A stretch of 64,000 nucleotides of DNA, taken from positions 1-64,000 of the forward strand of contig JBJFHL010000062.1 in assembly GCA_051893555.1 (NCBI GenBank), in the 5' to 3' direction. The stretch's first letter is position 1. Every line of letters begins with the position of its first letter. The notes below the pieces were generated by a model. That model worked only from the letters and a program-made list of their open reading frames with translations, searched no databases and was not told where the DNA came from. Positions 53,148-62,660 of the stretch are shown piece after piece. This DNA comes from RGIG7179 sp051893555. GTDB lineage: Bacteria > Bacillota > Clostridia > Peptostreptococcales > Anaerovoracaceae. Both the position numbers and the translations under genes were made by a program.

Positions 53148-53251
53148 ATTATTCCTCCTTATCATACAATCATACTTAGGTGCATTTTATCATAACATGG
53201 GCTGATTTTCAAGTAGAACAGAGAATTTTTTCCAAGTGTCGTCTGAAATAG

Positions 53252-53266
53252 AGAATGCATAATTCT
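53252..53266. promoter_or_regulatory. Possible ARG-box-like dyad between argR and ruvC
   Basis: AGAAT and ATTCT arms with a 5-nt centre form an imperfect palindrome of roughly the size of an ARG box half-pair. Position between argR and ruvC allows control of either promoter. The match to the consensus is loose. Confidence 0.25.
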
Positions 53267-53291
53267 ATCTGTTTTATAGTATAAATACATA

Positions 53292-53320
53292 TAGACAAAC
53301 AGATGTTCTCATGATATAAT
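53292..53320 (+). promoter_or_regulatory. Promoter of the ruvCAB operon
   Basis: TAGACA (53292-53297), 17-bp spacer and TATAAT (53315-53320), about 63 bp before the ruvC start. The -10 is a perfect match; the -35 has one mismatch to TTGACA. No SOS-type box was recognised. Confidence 0.65.
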
Positions 53321-53383
53321 AAAAAAGATAAATATGTCGGACTGCCATTGAGACTGATCCGACAGAAAAAACTGAGGTAAAGC

Positions 53384-53884
53384 ATGCGAATTTTAGGGAT
53401 TGACCCCGGATATGCCATTCTGGGATATGGCATTTTGGATAAAACCGGAAATCATTTTTCTGTGGTAGACTATGGATCCATCCTGACGGATGCAGATCTG
53501 GAAATGCCGGAACGACTTCGTATTCTGTATGATGAACTGCGTGCAATTATTGAAAAATATCAGCCGGAGGAAGCGGCCATTGAAGAACTGTTTTTCAATA
53601 ATAATGCCAAGACTGCGATTCTGGTCGGAGAAGCCAGGGGTGTCGCAGTCCTTGCCTGCGCCCACGGAAATCTGAAGATCAGTGAATATACACCGCTGCA
53701 GATTAAGCAGGCACTGGTAGGCTATGGCCGTGCGGACAAGAAACAGGTGCAGTCCATGGTGAAGGCCATTCTCAATCTGGAGAAAGTTCCGAAACCGGAT
53801 GATACGGCGGATGCACTGGCTGCCGCCATCTGTCATGGACATTCAGCGGGAAGCAGCCGTCTCCGGCAGCTGTTGGACAAATAA
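53384..53884 (+). CDS. ruvC: Crossover junction endodeoxyribonuclease RuvC
   Basis: A 166-residue RNase H-fold resolvase that cuts Holliday junctions. Catalytic acidic positions appear in an N-terminal GIDPGYAILGYGI, in AAIEELFF near residue 67, and in the C-terminal PDDTADALAAAICH. TGAGGTAAAG ribosome site. First gene of ruvC-ruvA-ruvB-queA. Confidence 0.96.
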   Translation: MRILGIDPGYAILGYGILDKTGNHFSVVDYGSILTDADLEMPERLRILYDELRAIIEKYQPEEAAIEELFFNNNAKTAILVGEARGVAVLACAHGNLKISEYTPLQIKQALVGYGRADKKQVQSMVKAILNLEKVPKPDDTADALAAAICHGHSAGSSRLRQLLDK

Positions 53885-53899
53885 GAAGGCGGTGAAAAA

Positions 53900-54523
53900 A
53901 TGATACGATACATAAAAGGAATTTATTCCATGACCTTTGAGAACAGCATTATTGTAGAGACACCTTCCGGCATTGGATTTGAGATTTTTATTCCCGCCGG
54001 ATCACCTCTGTATCGGTATGGTGAAGGCGAGGAGATCATGGTCTACACCTCCATGGCAGTAAAAGAAGACAATATCAGCCTGTACGGATTTCATAACCGG
54101 GAAACGCTGGAACTGTTTGAACTGCTGATCACAGTCAGCGGCATTGGTGCCAGGGGTGCCATGTCACTTCTCAGTACGCTGCAGCCGACAGAACTGAAAC
54201 GTGCAATCCTGTTTGAAGACGTGAAAGAAATCAGCAGGGCCAACGGCGTGGGAAAGAAAACAGCGGAACGGCTCATCCTTGAGCTGAAAGATAAGATTGG
54301 AAAGATGAGCAGTGCTGTGAATGATGGATATGGAGCAGCGGAGCTGACAGGCAGTGCGGCAGATACGGTTCTGCCGGTGTCGGATGATCGAACCGAAGCG
54401 GTTAACGCATTGGTGGCGCTGGGGTATTCCAAGGCAGAGGCTTTCAGCGCAATTTCGCAGGTGTCGGAAGATGGACTGACCTGTGAGGAATATATCAAGA
54501 AAGCACTGAAACATCTCTTTTAG
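53900..54523 (+). CDS. ruvA: Holliday junction branch migration protein RuvA
   Basis: A 207-residue tetrameric junction-binding protein. The N-terminal OB fold (about 1-62: MIRYIKGIYSM) and two helix-hairpin-helix motifs (ELLITVSGIGARGAM and SRANGVGKKTAERLILELKDK) are visible. A flexible linker leads to the C-terminal RuvB-contact domain (about 155-207). Length is normal. Located 15 bp after ruvC. Confidence 0.96.
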   Translation: MIRYIKGIYSMTFENSIIVETPSGIGFEIFIPAGSPLYRYGEGEEIMVYTSMAVKEDNISLYGFHNRETLELFELLITVSGIGARGAMSLLSTLQPTELKRAILFEDVKEISRANGVGKKTAERLILELKDKIGKMSSAVNDGYGAAELTGSAADTVLPVSDDRTEAVNALVALGYSKAEAFSAISQVSEDGLTCEEYIKKALKHLF

Positions 54524-54534
54524 GAGTGATATAG

Positions 54535-55548
54535 ATGGAGAAAGAACGTATTACATCTGCAGGAATGCAGAAGGGAGAAATGCGGCAGGAAATGAACCTG
54601 CGGCCGCAGCATCTTGACGAATATATCGGCCAGCAGAGCGCAAAGGAAAATCTGAAAATCTTCATTGAAGCGGCCAGACTACGGGGAGAACCGCTGGATC
54701 ATGTGCTGTTTTATGGTCCGCCGGGACTGGGTAAGACCACGCTGGCAGGAATTATTGCCAATGAGCTGGGTGTGGATATCAAGATCACTTCAGGACCTGC
54801 CATCGGCAGAGCCGGAGATCTGGCAGCCATACTGACCAACCTGAATGAAAATGATGTGCTGTTCATCGACGAGATCCACAGACTAAACCGCTCCGTGGAA
54901 GAGGTACTGTATTCTGCAATGGAAGATTTTGCACTGGATATTGTCATAGGGAAAGGTCCGTCCGCCCGTTCCATTCGTCTGGATCTGGCGAAATTCACCC
55001 TGATCGGTGCCACCACCAGGGCAGGAAGCCTTTCCGCACCGCTGCGGGACCGGTTTGGTGTGATCAGTAAATTTGAAATGTATACTACAGAAGAACTGAA
55101 GCAGATCCTTGCCCGCACTGCAGATATTCTGCATGTGGAAGTGGATGATGCCTCACTGACGGAAATGGCCAGACGATCCCGGGGAACACCCCGTGTAGCA
55201 AACCGCATGCTGAAACGAATCAGGGACTTTTCACAGGTGCGCGGAAATGGTATAATTACCATTGATATCACCAGAGAGGGTCTGGAAGCACTGGGTGTGG
55301 ATGAACTGGGACTGGAACGGATCGACAGAGAGATCCTTCGCGCCATCATTGAACGATTTCACGGAGGACCGGTTGGGATCGATACCATCGCAGCATCCAT
55401 CGGTGAAGAACGGGTCACCATCGAAGACTCTTCCGAGCCGTATCTGATTCAGGCAGGACTTCTTTACCGCACACAGAAGGGACGAATGGTATCTTCGCTG
55501 GGATATAAACATCTGGGCCTGGAAATGCCCGGAGACAGAGAGGAATAA
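54535..55548 (+). CDS. ruvB: Holliday junction branch migration ATPase RuvB
   Basis: A 337-residue AAA+ motor. Walker A YGPPGLGKTTLA near residue 60, Walker B LFIDEIHRLN near 108, sensor 1 LIGATTRAGSLSAPLRDRFG near 155, arginine finger region and a C-terminal winged helix. AGGAGTG ribosome site. 11 bp after ruvA. Confidence 0.97.
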   Translation: MEKERITSAGMQKGEMRQEMNLRPQHLDEYIGQQSAKENLKIFIEAARLRGEPLDHVLFYGPPGLGKTTLAGIIANELGVDIKITSGPAIGRAGDLAAILTNLNENDVLFIDEIHRLNRSVEEVLYSAMEDFALDIVIGKGPSARSIRLDLAKFTLIGATTRAGSLSAPLRDRFGVISKFEMYTTEELKQILARTADILHVEVDDASLTEMARRSRGTPRVANRMLKRIRDFSQVRGNGIITIDITREGLEALGVDELGLERIDREILRAIIERFHGGPVGIDTIAASIGEERVTIEDSSEPYLIQAGLLYRTQKGRMVSSLGYKHLGLEMPGDREE

Positions 55549-55556
55549 GAGAATTC

Positions 55557-56606
55557 ATGCATATCAATGATTTTGATTATGAACTGCCGAAAGAACTGAT
55601 TGCCCAGACGCCATCCGAAACACGGGATGGCTGCCGGCTGATGGTGGTCCACAGAAAGGACGGCAGCGTAGAACACAGACATTTTTACGATATTTTGGAG
55701 TATCTGAAACCGGATGACTGCCTTGTGCTGAATAATTCGAAGGTTTTGCCGGCACGGCTTTTCGGTGTGAAAGAGGGAACCGGCGCGAAGATTGAATTTC
55801 TGCTGATCAAACGAATCGAAGGGGATACCTGGGAAACCATGGTGCGTCCGGGAAAAAGGCTGAAGATCGGAGACAGCGTATCATTCTCCGACGAGAAGCT
55901 GTTCAGAGCAACCGTAACAGATTATGGTGAAGACGGAACCAGGATCGTGGAGTTCCAGTATGAGGGTATCTTTATGGAACGGCTGGAGGAACTGGGAGAA
56001 ATGCCGCTTCCTCCATATATTGAGAGAGAGAACAACAGCGAGGATAAGGACCGGTATCAGACCGTTTACTGCAAGGAAGAAGGTTCTGTAGCCGCACCGA
56101 CAGCAGGCCTTCATTTTACAGACGAGCTTCTGGAAAAAGTACGGGAAAGGGGCGTGAAGATTGCATATGTAACGCTTCACGTGGGGATTGGTACATTCCG
56201 GCCTGTAAAAGTAGAGAATATTGAAGAGCATCATATGCATTTTGAAGCGTATTCTATCAGCGCAGAAGCGGCGGATACAATAAATAATACCATTCTGGCA
56301 GGCGGGCGGATTGTGTCTGTCGGAACGACTTCAACCCGAACTGTGGAAAGTGCTGCCGTATTTGACGAAACGGCAGAAAAGTGGCTGGTTCAGGCAGGCT
56401 CTGGATCCACCGGCATTTTCATCTATCCAGGGTATGAATTTAAGATCATCCGATCACTGATCACCAATTTTCATCTGCCAAAATCCACGCTTCTCATGTT
56501 GATCTCCGCATTATATAACCGGGAGGATATTCTTCGGGTGTATGAAATTGCAGTGAAAGAGCAGTACAGGTTTTTCAGCTACGGTGATGCCATGTTTATT
56601 GAATAA
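55557..56606 (+). CDS. queA: S-adenosylmethionine:tRNA ribosyltransferase-isomerase
   Basis: Transfers and isomerises the ribose of SAM to preQ1-modified tRNA, making epoxyqueuosine. The 349-residue length and motifs are standard: LPKELIAQTPSETRD, VLNNSKVLPARLFG, and the family segment AAPTAGLHFTDELL followed by VTLHVGIGTFRPVKVENIEEH and a C-terminal NFHLPKSTLLMLISAL. It follows ruvB by 8 bp, a placement common in Firmicutes. The product is finished by QueH, encoded near 28.3 kb. Confidence 0.96.
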   Translation: MHINDFDYELPKELIAQTPSETRDGCRLMVVHRKDGSVEHRHFYDILEYLKPDDCLVLNNSKVLPARLFGVKEGTGAKIEFLLIKRIEGDTWETMVRPGKRLKIGDSVSFSDEKLFRATVTDYGEDGTRIVEFQYEGIFMERLEELGEMPLPPYIERENNSEDKDRYQTVYCKEEGSVAAPTAGLHFTDELLEKVRERGVKIAYVTLHVGIGTFRPVKVENIEEHHMHFEAYSISAEAADTINNTILAGGRIVSVGTTSTRTVESAAVFDETAEKWLVQAGSGSTGIFIYPGYEFKIIRSLITNFHLPKSTLLMLISALYNREDILRVYEIAVKEQYRFFSYGDAMFIE

Positions 56607-56626
56607 ATACCCAGAAGGAGAGTATG

Positions 56627-57952
56627 ATGGAAACGAAAATAAGAGAACAATTTCTGGAAGATCTGAAGGGACTGATTCAGATTCCAAGCGTATCTTCTGC
56701 GAAAGAACAGGTGGAAAAAGCGCTGGACTATTTTCTTGATACGGCAAGAAAATTCGGACTCCGTGCGGAAAAGTTGCTGGACGGCCAGATCGGCACGGTA
56801 GAAATCGGGGAGGGCGCAGAAACTGTCGGCATTCTGGTGCATTTGGATGTGGTGGATATCGGCGATGCTGACCACTGGACCGTAGCTCCTTTCGATGTAA
56901 CTGTAAAAGATGGCAAGGTATACGGCCGCGGTGTATTGGACGACAAGGGACCTGCTATGGCGGCTCTTTATGCCATGAAGGCCGTAAAGGACTGCGGCCG
57001 TCCGCTTCGAAAAAAAGTACGTATGATCATTGGAACCCAGGAAGAAGTGGAATGGACCGATATGAATGCATATGTGGAAAAATATCCGCTTCCGGATTAC
57101 AGCTTCACACCGGATGGGTATTTTCCAATCGGCAATGTGGAGAAAGGATACTACGATATCGGCATGCGTTTTCCATACGCAGAAGAAGAGAATTCTGACC
57201 TTCCGATGATCCGGTCCATGAAGGCGGGTGTCGCGTCCAATGTGGTACCGGAAAACTGCACTGTGATCCTGAGCAGCGGTGAAACTTTGGAAACACAGGG
57301 AAGAGCGGCCCATTCCTGCCTGCCGGATAAGGGTGTCAACGCAGTCTTCCTGATGAAGGAAAAATTACGGGACAACGATACAATTGGCGAAAATACCTGC
57401 AGCCGGGTATTGGATCTGATGTATGACTATTTTCATGATTGTGTCGGTGAGGCACTGGGCATTGAGAAGAAAGACGAGTATTACAAGGGTGAATATATCC
57501 ATAAAAATATGTTTACTCCATCTGTTATAAAAACCACAGAGGATGGGGTGGAAGTCCTGGTGAACTGCAGGTTTGCCTACACCACTTCCAGAGAAGAAAT
57601 CAGAACTGCTTTTGAAAATATGGCTGCAAAGCTGGGCGGAGAAATTATTTACGAAGATTTTCTGCCGGCAGTATTCGTCAGCAGAGAGGCACCGTTCCTG
57701 AAAGAACTGGCCAGAGCCTACGAAGCTGTGACGGAACAGGAAGCACAGTTTGTTCTGGACTATGGTGCCTCCTACTGCAAAGCCATGCCGAATATGGTCA
57801 GCTACGGACCAATTTTTCCGGGAATGGAAGACAAGTGCCATCAGACCGATGAATACATGCCGCTGGATAAAGTGGAGCAGTTGTATGACATTCTGGAGAC
57901 TGCCCTTGCCGGTATCGTACTCAGTGAGCTTTCCATGAAGCCTGCTGAATAA
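56627..57952 (+). CDS. M20-family dipeptidase, PepV/Sapep type
   Basis: A zinc peptidase of about 441 residues cleaving dipeptides. Motifs: VGILVHLDVVDIGDADHW (metal His/Asp), YGRGVLDDKGPAMAALYAM (metal Asp bridging region) and IGTQEEVEWTDM (catalytic Glu). A lid domain is inserted in the middle. Two ATGs occur at 56624 and 56627; the second gives the better distance from AAGGAG. It lies 17-20 bp after queA. A terminator follows at 57996-58025. Confidence 0.9.
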   Translation: METKIREQFLEDLKGLIQIPSVSSAKEQVEKALDYFLDTARKFGLRAEKLLDGQIGTVEIGEGAETVGILVHLDVVDIGDADHWTVAPFDVTVKDGKVYGRGVLDDKGPAMAALYAMKAVKDCGRPLRKKVRMIIGTQEEVEWTDMNAYVEKYPLPDYSFTPDGYFPIGNVEKGYYDIGMRFPYAEEENSDLPMIRSMKAGVASNVVPENCTVILSSGETLETQGRAAHSCLPDKGVNAVFLMKEKLRDNDTIGENTCSRVLDLMYDYFHDCVGEALGIEKKDEYYKGEYIHKNMFTPSVIKTTEDGVEVLVNCRFAYTTSREEIRTAFENMAAKLGGEIIYEDFLPAVFVSREAPFLKELARAYEAVTEQEAQFVLDYGASYCKAMPNMVSYGPIFPGMEDKCHQTDEYMPLDKVEQLYDILETALAGIVLSELSMKPAE

Positions 57953-57995
57953 AACCGCGCAGGGAGATGTCCTGCAGAATCATTGAAAAGGCAGA

Positions 57996-58026
57996 AAAAC
58001 CCCGTGGAAATTCCTGCGGGGTTTTG
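57996..58026 (+). terminator. Rho-independent terminator after the M20 dipeptidase gene
   Basis: AAAACCCCG (57996-58004) pairs with CGGGGTTTT (58017-58025) around a 12-nt loop. The U tract is shared with the stem. It separates the ruvCAB-queA-dipeptidase unit from tgt. Confidence 0.75.
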
Positions 58027-58052
58027 TTATACTATAACTAACTTTGCATATA

Positions 58053-58081
58053 AGGAGGGGCGCCGCAGGAATCATCGGCGC
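58053..58081 (+). promoter_or_regulatory. 5' leader hairpin of tgt next to a displaced Shine-Dalgarno
   Basis: AAGGAGG (58053-58059 region) stands 33 nt before the tgt start with no start codon at normal distance. Between them GCGCCG (58060-58065) and CGGCGC (58076-58081) form a perfect 6-bp stem. Folding would bring the ribosome site to within about 10 nt of the ATG at 58091. Confidence 0.5.
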
Positions 58082-58090
58082 GAAAGAAAC

Positions 58091-59212
58091 ATGAAGCATG
58101 CAGTAACATACGATCTGATAAAAACAGACAGCCGTACCAGGGCCAGACGGGGTGTAGTCCATACGCCTCATGGGGACATTCAGACACCGGTTTTCATGCC
58201 GGTGGGTACCCAGGCCACAGTGAAAGCCATGCGGCCGGAAGAGGTAAAGGAGATGGGTGCTGAGATCATTCTCTCAAACACGTATCATCTGTATCTGCGT
58301 CCAGGCCACGAAATCGTCCGGGAAGCAGGCGGTCTGCATAATTTTATGAACTGGGATCGTGCGATCCTGACGGACAGCGGCGGATTCCAGGTATTTTCTC
58401 TGGGAAAGCTGAGAAAAATCACAGAAGAAGGGGTGAAATTCCGGTCACATATCGATGGTTCCGCACATCTTCTGACACCGGAAAAATCCATTGAGATCCA
58501 GAATGCTCTGGGCTCTGATATTATGATGGCCTTCGATGAGTGTGCGCCGTATCCTGCGGACCGCCGTTATGTGAAGGACTCCCTGGAACGGACTACACGC
58601 TGGCTGAAACGCTGTAAAGACTACCATCAGGACTGGGAACGTCAGTCGCTGTTCGGTATCATGCAGGGCGGCATGTATAAGGATTTACGGAAGCAGAGTG
58701 CCGAGGAAGTGGTGGATCTGGATCTGCCGGGTTACTCCATCGGCGGGCTGTCCGTAGGCGAGCCGAAGGAACTGATGCTGGATATCCTGGATGACTGTGT
58801 GGAATACCTGCCGGCGGAAAAGCCGCGGTATCTCATGGGCGTGGGGAGCCCGGACTATCTCTTTGAAGGCGTGGAACGAGGCATTGATATGTTTGACTGC
58901 GTTCTGCCGACCCGCATCGCCCGGCATGGTCTGGCCATGACATCCCATGGACGGGTCAATATCAAAAACGCCAAATATGAGCGGGACTGGGAACCTCTGG
59001 ATACGGAATGTGACTGCTACACCTGCAGAAACTATTCGAAGGCATATCTGCGTCATCTGTTCAAAGCAGACGAGATGCTGTCAGCCATGCTTCTGTCGAA
59101 TCATAATCTGCATTTCCTGGTAAATATGATGAAACATATCCGGGAAGCCATAGAAGAAGACCGGTTCTTAGAATACAAGAAGGAGTTTTATGAGAAATAT
59201 GGAAGATTTTAA
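58091..59212 (+). CDS. tgt: tRNA-guanine transglycosylase
   Basis: Swaps guanine 34 of GUN-anticodon tRNAs for preQ1. 373 residues. Seen: the catalytic/substrate loop LTDSGGFQVFSLG, MAFDECAPYP, and the LPTRIARHGL segment. The zinc site CDCYTCRNYSKAYLRHLF and final LLSNHNLHFL follow. ATG 58091 is chosen by homology length; the frame extends to 57983 through the terminator. It overlaps the following methyltransferase gene by 23 bp. Confidence 0.96.
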   Translation: MKHAVTYDLIKTDSRTRARRGVVHTPHGDIQTPVFMPVGTQATVKAMRPEEVKEMGAEIILSNTYHLYLRPGHEIVREAGGLHNFMNWDRAILTDSGGFQVFSLGKLRKITEEGVKFRSHIDGSAHLLTPEKSIEIQNALGSDIMMAFDECAPYPADRRYVKDSLERTTRWLKRCKDYHQDWERQSLFGIMQGGMYKDLRKQSAEEVVDLDLPGYSIGGLSVGEPKELMLDILDDCVEYLPAEKPRYLMGVGSPDYLFEGVERGIDMFDCVLPTRIARHGLAMTSHGRVNIKNAKYERDWEPLDTECDCYTCRNYSKAYLRHLFKADEMLSAMLLSNHNLHFLVNMMKHIREAIEEDRFLEYKKEFYEKYGRF

Positions 59213-60443
59213 GATAGAGGAAACCATGACTGCAGAGAACACCGGTATGCGCGATAATTGTCCACATTGCGAATTTTGCGGAGGGTGCATCCATCAGGGC
59301 GTGCCCTACGAAAGGCAGCTTGCGGAGAAAGAAAGGGAAGTCCGCAGGCTTTTGGAAGCAAAGAACGTGACGCCGGACCGGATCGATCCCATCGAGGGAT
59401 GCCCGTCTCAGTACGGTTATCGGAACAAGATGGAATACACCTTCGGCGATTTCGTCAAAGATGGGGAAATGACCCTGGGCATGCACCGAAAGAAAAACTT
59501 CATGTCCATCGTTACAGTGGATCAGTGTCAGCTGGTGGATTCGGATTTCAACGTGATCCTGGCGGCGGTGCTTGCGTTTTGCCGGGAGCGGAGCTATAAA
59601 CCGTATCATAAACGGACCCATAAAGGCCTGATGCGGAACCTGATCATCCGGAAGGGTGTTCGAACCGGCGAGCTACTGGTCAATGTGGTTACATCTTCGG
59701 AGCCGGGGTTTGCGGAGGAGGAATTTGTATCCATGCTTCAAAACCTCTCTTTGCAAAATACACTGGTCGGGGTTCTGCGGACCTTCAACGACAGTCTTGC
59801 GGATGCGGTAATCTGTCAGGAACTGAAGGTACTCTGGGGCAGGGACTATTATGTAGAGAAGATTCTGGGTCTCTCCTTCCGGGTCAGTGCGTTTTCTTTC
59901 TTCCAGACGAACGTGGAGGCCGTGGAACGGCTGTATTCCGAAGCGCTGGCACTGGTAGACTCCTTTGAGGGCAAGTCAGCCTTCGATTTGTACTGCGGGA
60001 CCGGTACCATCAGCCAGGTGCTGGCTTTGCGGGCAGCAAAGGTGCTTGGGATTGAGCTGGTGGAGGAAGCGGTGGAATCTGCGAAAGAAAATGCGGCGGC
60101 CAATGGCCTGACCAACTGCAGTTTTCTGGCCGGCGACGTGTTCGAAGTGCTTCAGACCGTTTCGGAAAAGCCGGATGTCATCGTAGTGGATCCGCCGCGG
60201 GTTGGCATTCAGCCGAAGGCACTGGATAAGATCATCAGCTACGGCGTTCCGGAGATTGTATACATCTCCTGCAATCCGAAGACCCTGGCAGAAAACCTGA
60301 AATATATGGAGTATTACGGCTATCGCTGCAAATATCTGAAACCATTCGATAATTTTCCGATGACAAAGCATACAGAGTGCATTACACTGCTGTCAAAGAT
60401 AACGGAAAACGGAATGAAAATGCACGAAATGGAAGCGAAATAA
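59190..60443 (+). CDS. TrmA/RlmD-family RNA (uracil-C5)-methyltransferase
   Basis: A 417-residue SAM-dependent methyltransferase for a uridine in 23S rRNA or tRNA. It has an N-terminal 4Fe-4S cysteine cluster (CPHCEFCGGC, near residue 24) and a GYRNKMEYTFG segment. The C-terminal methyltransferase fold has FDLYCGTGTIS (SAM), VDPPRVG and the catalytic Cys in YISCNPKTL. There is no N-terminal TRAM domain; the Cys cluster begins almost at once. RlmCD-type activity is likely, but the exact uridine cannot be told. AAGAAGGAG ribosome site inside tgt. Confidence 0.9.
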   Translation: MRNMEDFKIEETMTAENTGMRDNCPHCEFCGGCIHQGVPYERQLAEKEREVRRLLEAKNVTPDRIDPIEGCPSQYGYRNKMEYTFGDFVKDGEMTLGMHRKKNFMSIVTVDQCQLVDSDFNVILAAVLAFCRERSYKPYHKRTHKGLMRNLIIRKGVRTGELLVNVVTSSEPGFAEEEFVSMLQNLSLQNTLVGVLRTFNDSLADAVICQELKVLWGRDYYVEKILGLSFRVSAFSFFQTNVEAVERLYSEALALVDSFEGKSAFDLYCGTGTISQVLALRAAKVLGIELVEEAVESAKENAAANGLTNCSFLAGDVFEVLQTVSEKPDVIVVDPPRVGIQPKALDKIISYGVPEIVYISCNPKTLAENLKYMEYYGYRCKYLKPFDNFPMTKHTECITLLSKITENGMKMHEMEAK

Positions 60444-60452
60444 TAATAAAGA

Positions 60453-60481
60453 TTGCTATTGTTCCGATAAAAGAATATAAT
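60453..60481 (+). promoter_or_regulatory. Promoter of the restriction-modification genes
   Basis: TTGCTA (60453-60458), 17-bp spacer and TATAAT (60476-60481), 28 bp before the methyltransferase start. This gives the locus its own transcription, separate from the housekeeping genes before it. Confidence 0.65.
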
Positions 60482-60509
60482 AGTTGCATAGAATGAATGG
60501 AGGTTTCAT

Positions 60510-62651
60510 ATGCTGCTTACTTCAACAGAATTAGCTGAAAAATGGGGAATCTCTGCCAGACGTATTTCACTTCTATGCAGCGAAGGGAGACTGGAGGGGG
60601 CCTTTAAAAAGGGAAAAACATGGTTGATTCCTGATAATACACCAAGACCGGATGATTTAAGAATAAAAACCAATGGAAAAGAAAATCGGCAGATGCTTGG
60701 GATTCAAAACAGGAGATACCTGGGAAATAAATATAAATTACTCGATTTTATTGAGGAAACCATAGAAGAACACTGCCCTGGCGTACATTCCATGTTTGAC
60801 GTATTTGCCGGCACGGGCGTGGTCGCATATCATTTTATGGATCGAATGAAAGTGGTTACAAATGACATCCTGTACAGCAATTATCTGGCGCATGTAGCAT
60901 TTATGTCAAATGAAAAAATCGACAGCAAAAAAATCGATCAGACAATTCATTTATTCAATTCTCTGAATCCGGCTGATCTGGATGAAAATTACATGTCGAT
61001 CAATTTTGGTGATACATATTTTTCTCATGACGATTGTAAAAAAATCGGTTACGCGAGGGAATATATTAAAGCGCGATTTGAGTCAGGTGATTTGAATGCG
61101 CGTGAACATGCCATCCTGATTACTGTGATTCTATATGCGATGGACAGAGTTGCAAATACGTGCGGACATTATGATGCCTATAGAAAGGGAGCAGCGTTTG
61201 ACCGCATGATAGAGTTTCTGCCCCTTGATCTGACTGCAAAATCAAAACGGAAAAATCTGTTTTACAACGGGGACGCCAACGAGATTGTAAATGAAGCGGA
61301 TTTCCCGGCAGTGGACTGTGTATATTGTGATCCGCCGTACAATAGCAGAAATTACAGTGATCTGTATCATGTGCTTGAAAATGTGGCGAAATGGGAAAAG
61401 CCGGAAGTATTCGGCGTTGCCAGAAAAATGGACAGAACGGAATTAAAGAGCAAGTATTGCGGTAAGGAAGCTGCAGCAGCCTTTGATGATCTGGTTCAGA
61501 AACTGAGATGCAAATATATTATATTGTCATACAACAATACCGGAGATCGTGCGAATGACAGAAGCAATGCACGAATGACGGATCATGATATCATCCGTGT
61601 CCTCTCGAAAAAAGGAGATGTGAAGGTATATTCTAAAAAATATAAAGCGTTTACAACCGGCAAATCAGAGAATGATGCCAATGAAGAACGTTTATTTGTA
61701 TGTACGGTTTTTTCTGACAAAAAGAATGAAAGAAAAGGGTATGTAAAATCTCCGCTCAATTATACTGGTGGTAAAACCAGGTTGCTGCCGCAGCTTTTAC
61801 CTCTTTTTCCGGATCATATTCACACGTTTTATGATCTGTTTTGCGGGGGAGCTAATGTTGGGATAAATGTGAAAGCCGATTATGTCGTATATAGTGATTC
61901 AAATGCAGATCTGATCGGACTATTCCATACAATATCAAAATACTCTTCCGATGCGTTATTGAAAAATATTTATGCTGTGATCGATAAATACGGATTGTCA
62001 AGATCCGATGAAAATGGATACGCGATGTACGGCTGCAACAGCGCGGATGGATTAGGAAGTTATAATAAGGAAAAATACGTGCAGTTGCGGAATGATTTTA
62101 ATTCGCTTTCGGATCGAAATGATGAATACTATTTTATGCTGTATGTATTGATTGTTTTCTCTTTTAATAACCAGATCCGCTTTAATAAAAAGCATGAATT
62201 TAATCTACCTGTTGGGAAAAGAGATTTTAATAAGAACATACGAAATCATTTTGTCCGTTTTGCGGAGGAACTTGCTGCACAGAAGTGTATGTTTCAGTGC
62301 AGGGATTTCAGAAATCTGACGCTGTCCGAACTTGGACCCAATGATTTCGTGTACTGTGATCCGCCGTATCTGATTACAACTGCCAGCTATAATGAACAGA
62401 ATGGGTGGACAGAAAAGGACGAAAAAGATTTGCTGGAGCTGCTGGATCGATTAAATGCGCGTGGGATACGCTTTGCGCTTTCCAATGTTATGGTGCATAA
62501 AGGCCGAAGCAATGCTTTGCTGATGGAATGGGCAAAGCAGTACCACATACATAATCTCTCTTTCCATTACAACAATTCAAATTATCACGGGAAAAATACG
62601 GAACAGGAAACGAAAGAAGTTCTTGTGACAAATTATGATGCATTCCGATGA
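60510..62651 (+). CDS. HTH plus dual D12-class adenine DNA methyltransferase fusion
   Basis: A 713-residue modification enzyme with two methyltransferase halves. N-terminal HTH (about 1-50: TELAEKWGISARRISLLC with a KTWLIP wing) like that of excisionase/MerR proteins. MTase 1 (about 62-395): RRYLGNKYKLLDFI, FAGTGVVAY and DPPYNSRNY. MTase 2 (about 405-713): NYTGGKTRLLPQLL, FCGGANVG and DPPYLITT. Both halves have SAM-binding and catalytic DPPY motifs. Two adenine MTases in one chain, as in FokI, fit an asymmetric (type IIS) site with one A in each strand. AGGAGG-type ribosome site. Codons are AT-richer than upstream genes, suggesting horizontal transfer. Ends 9 bp before the next start. Confidence 0.88.
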   Translation: MLLTSTELAEKWGISARRISLLCSEGRLEGAFKKGKTWLIPDNTPRPDDLRIKTNGKENRQMLGIQNRRYLGNKYKLLDFIEETIEEHCPGVHSMFDVFAGTGVVAYHFMDRMKVVTNDILYSNYLAHVAFMSNEKIDSKKIDQTIHLFNSLNPADLDENYMSINFGDTYFSHDDCKKIGYAREYIKARFESGDLNAREHAILITVILYAMDRVANTCGHYDAYRKGAAFDRMIEFLPLDLTAKSKRKNLFYNGDANEIVNEADFPAVDCVYCDPPYNSRNYSDLYHVLENVAKWEKPEVFGVARKMDRTELKSKYCGKEAAAAFDDLVQKLRCKYIILSYNNTGDRANDRSNARMTDHDIIRVLSKKGDVKVYSKKYKAFTTGKSENDANEERLFVCTVFSDKKNERKGYVKSPLNYTGGKTRLLPQLLPLFPDHIHTFYDLFCGGANVGINVKADYVVYSDSNADLIGLFHTISKYSSDALLKNIYAVIDKYGLSRSDENGYAMYGCNSADGLGSYNKEKYVQLRNDFNSLSDRNDEYYFMLYVLIVFSFNNQIRFNKKHEFNLPVGKRDFNKNIRNHFVRFAEELAAQKCMFQCRDFRNLTLSELGPNDFVYCDPPYLITTASYNEQNGWTEKDEKDLLELLDRLNARGIRFALSNVMVHKGRSNALLMEWAKQYHIHNLSFHYNNSNYHGKNTEQETKEVLVTNYDAFR

Positions 62652-62660
62652 GGTATGGAT

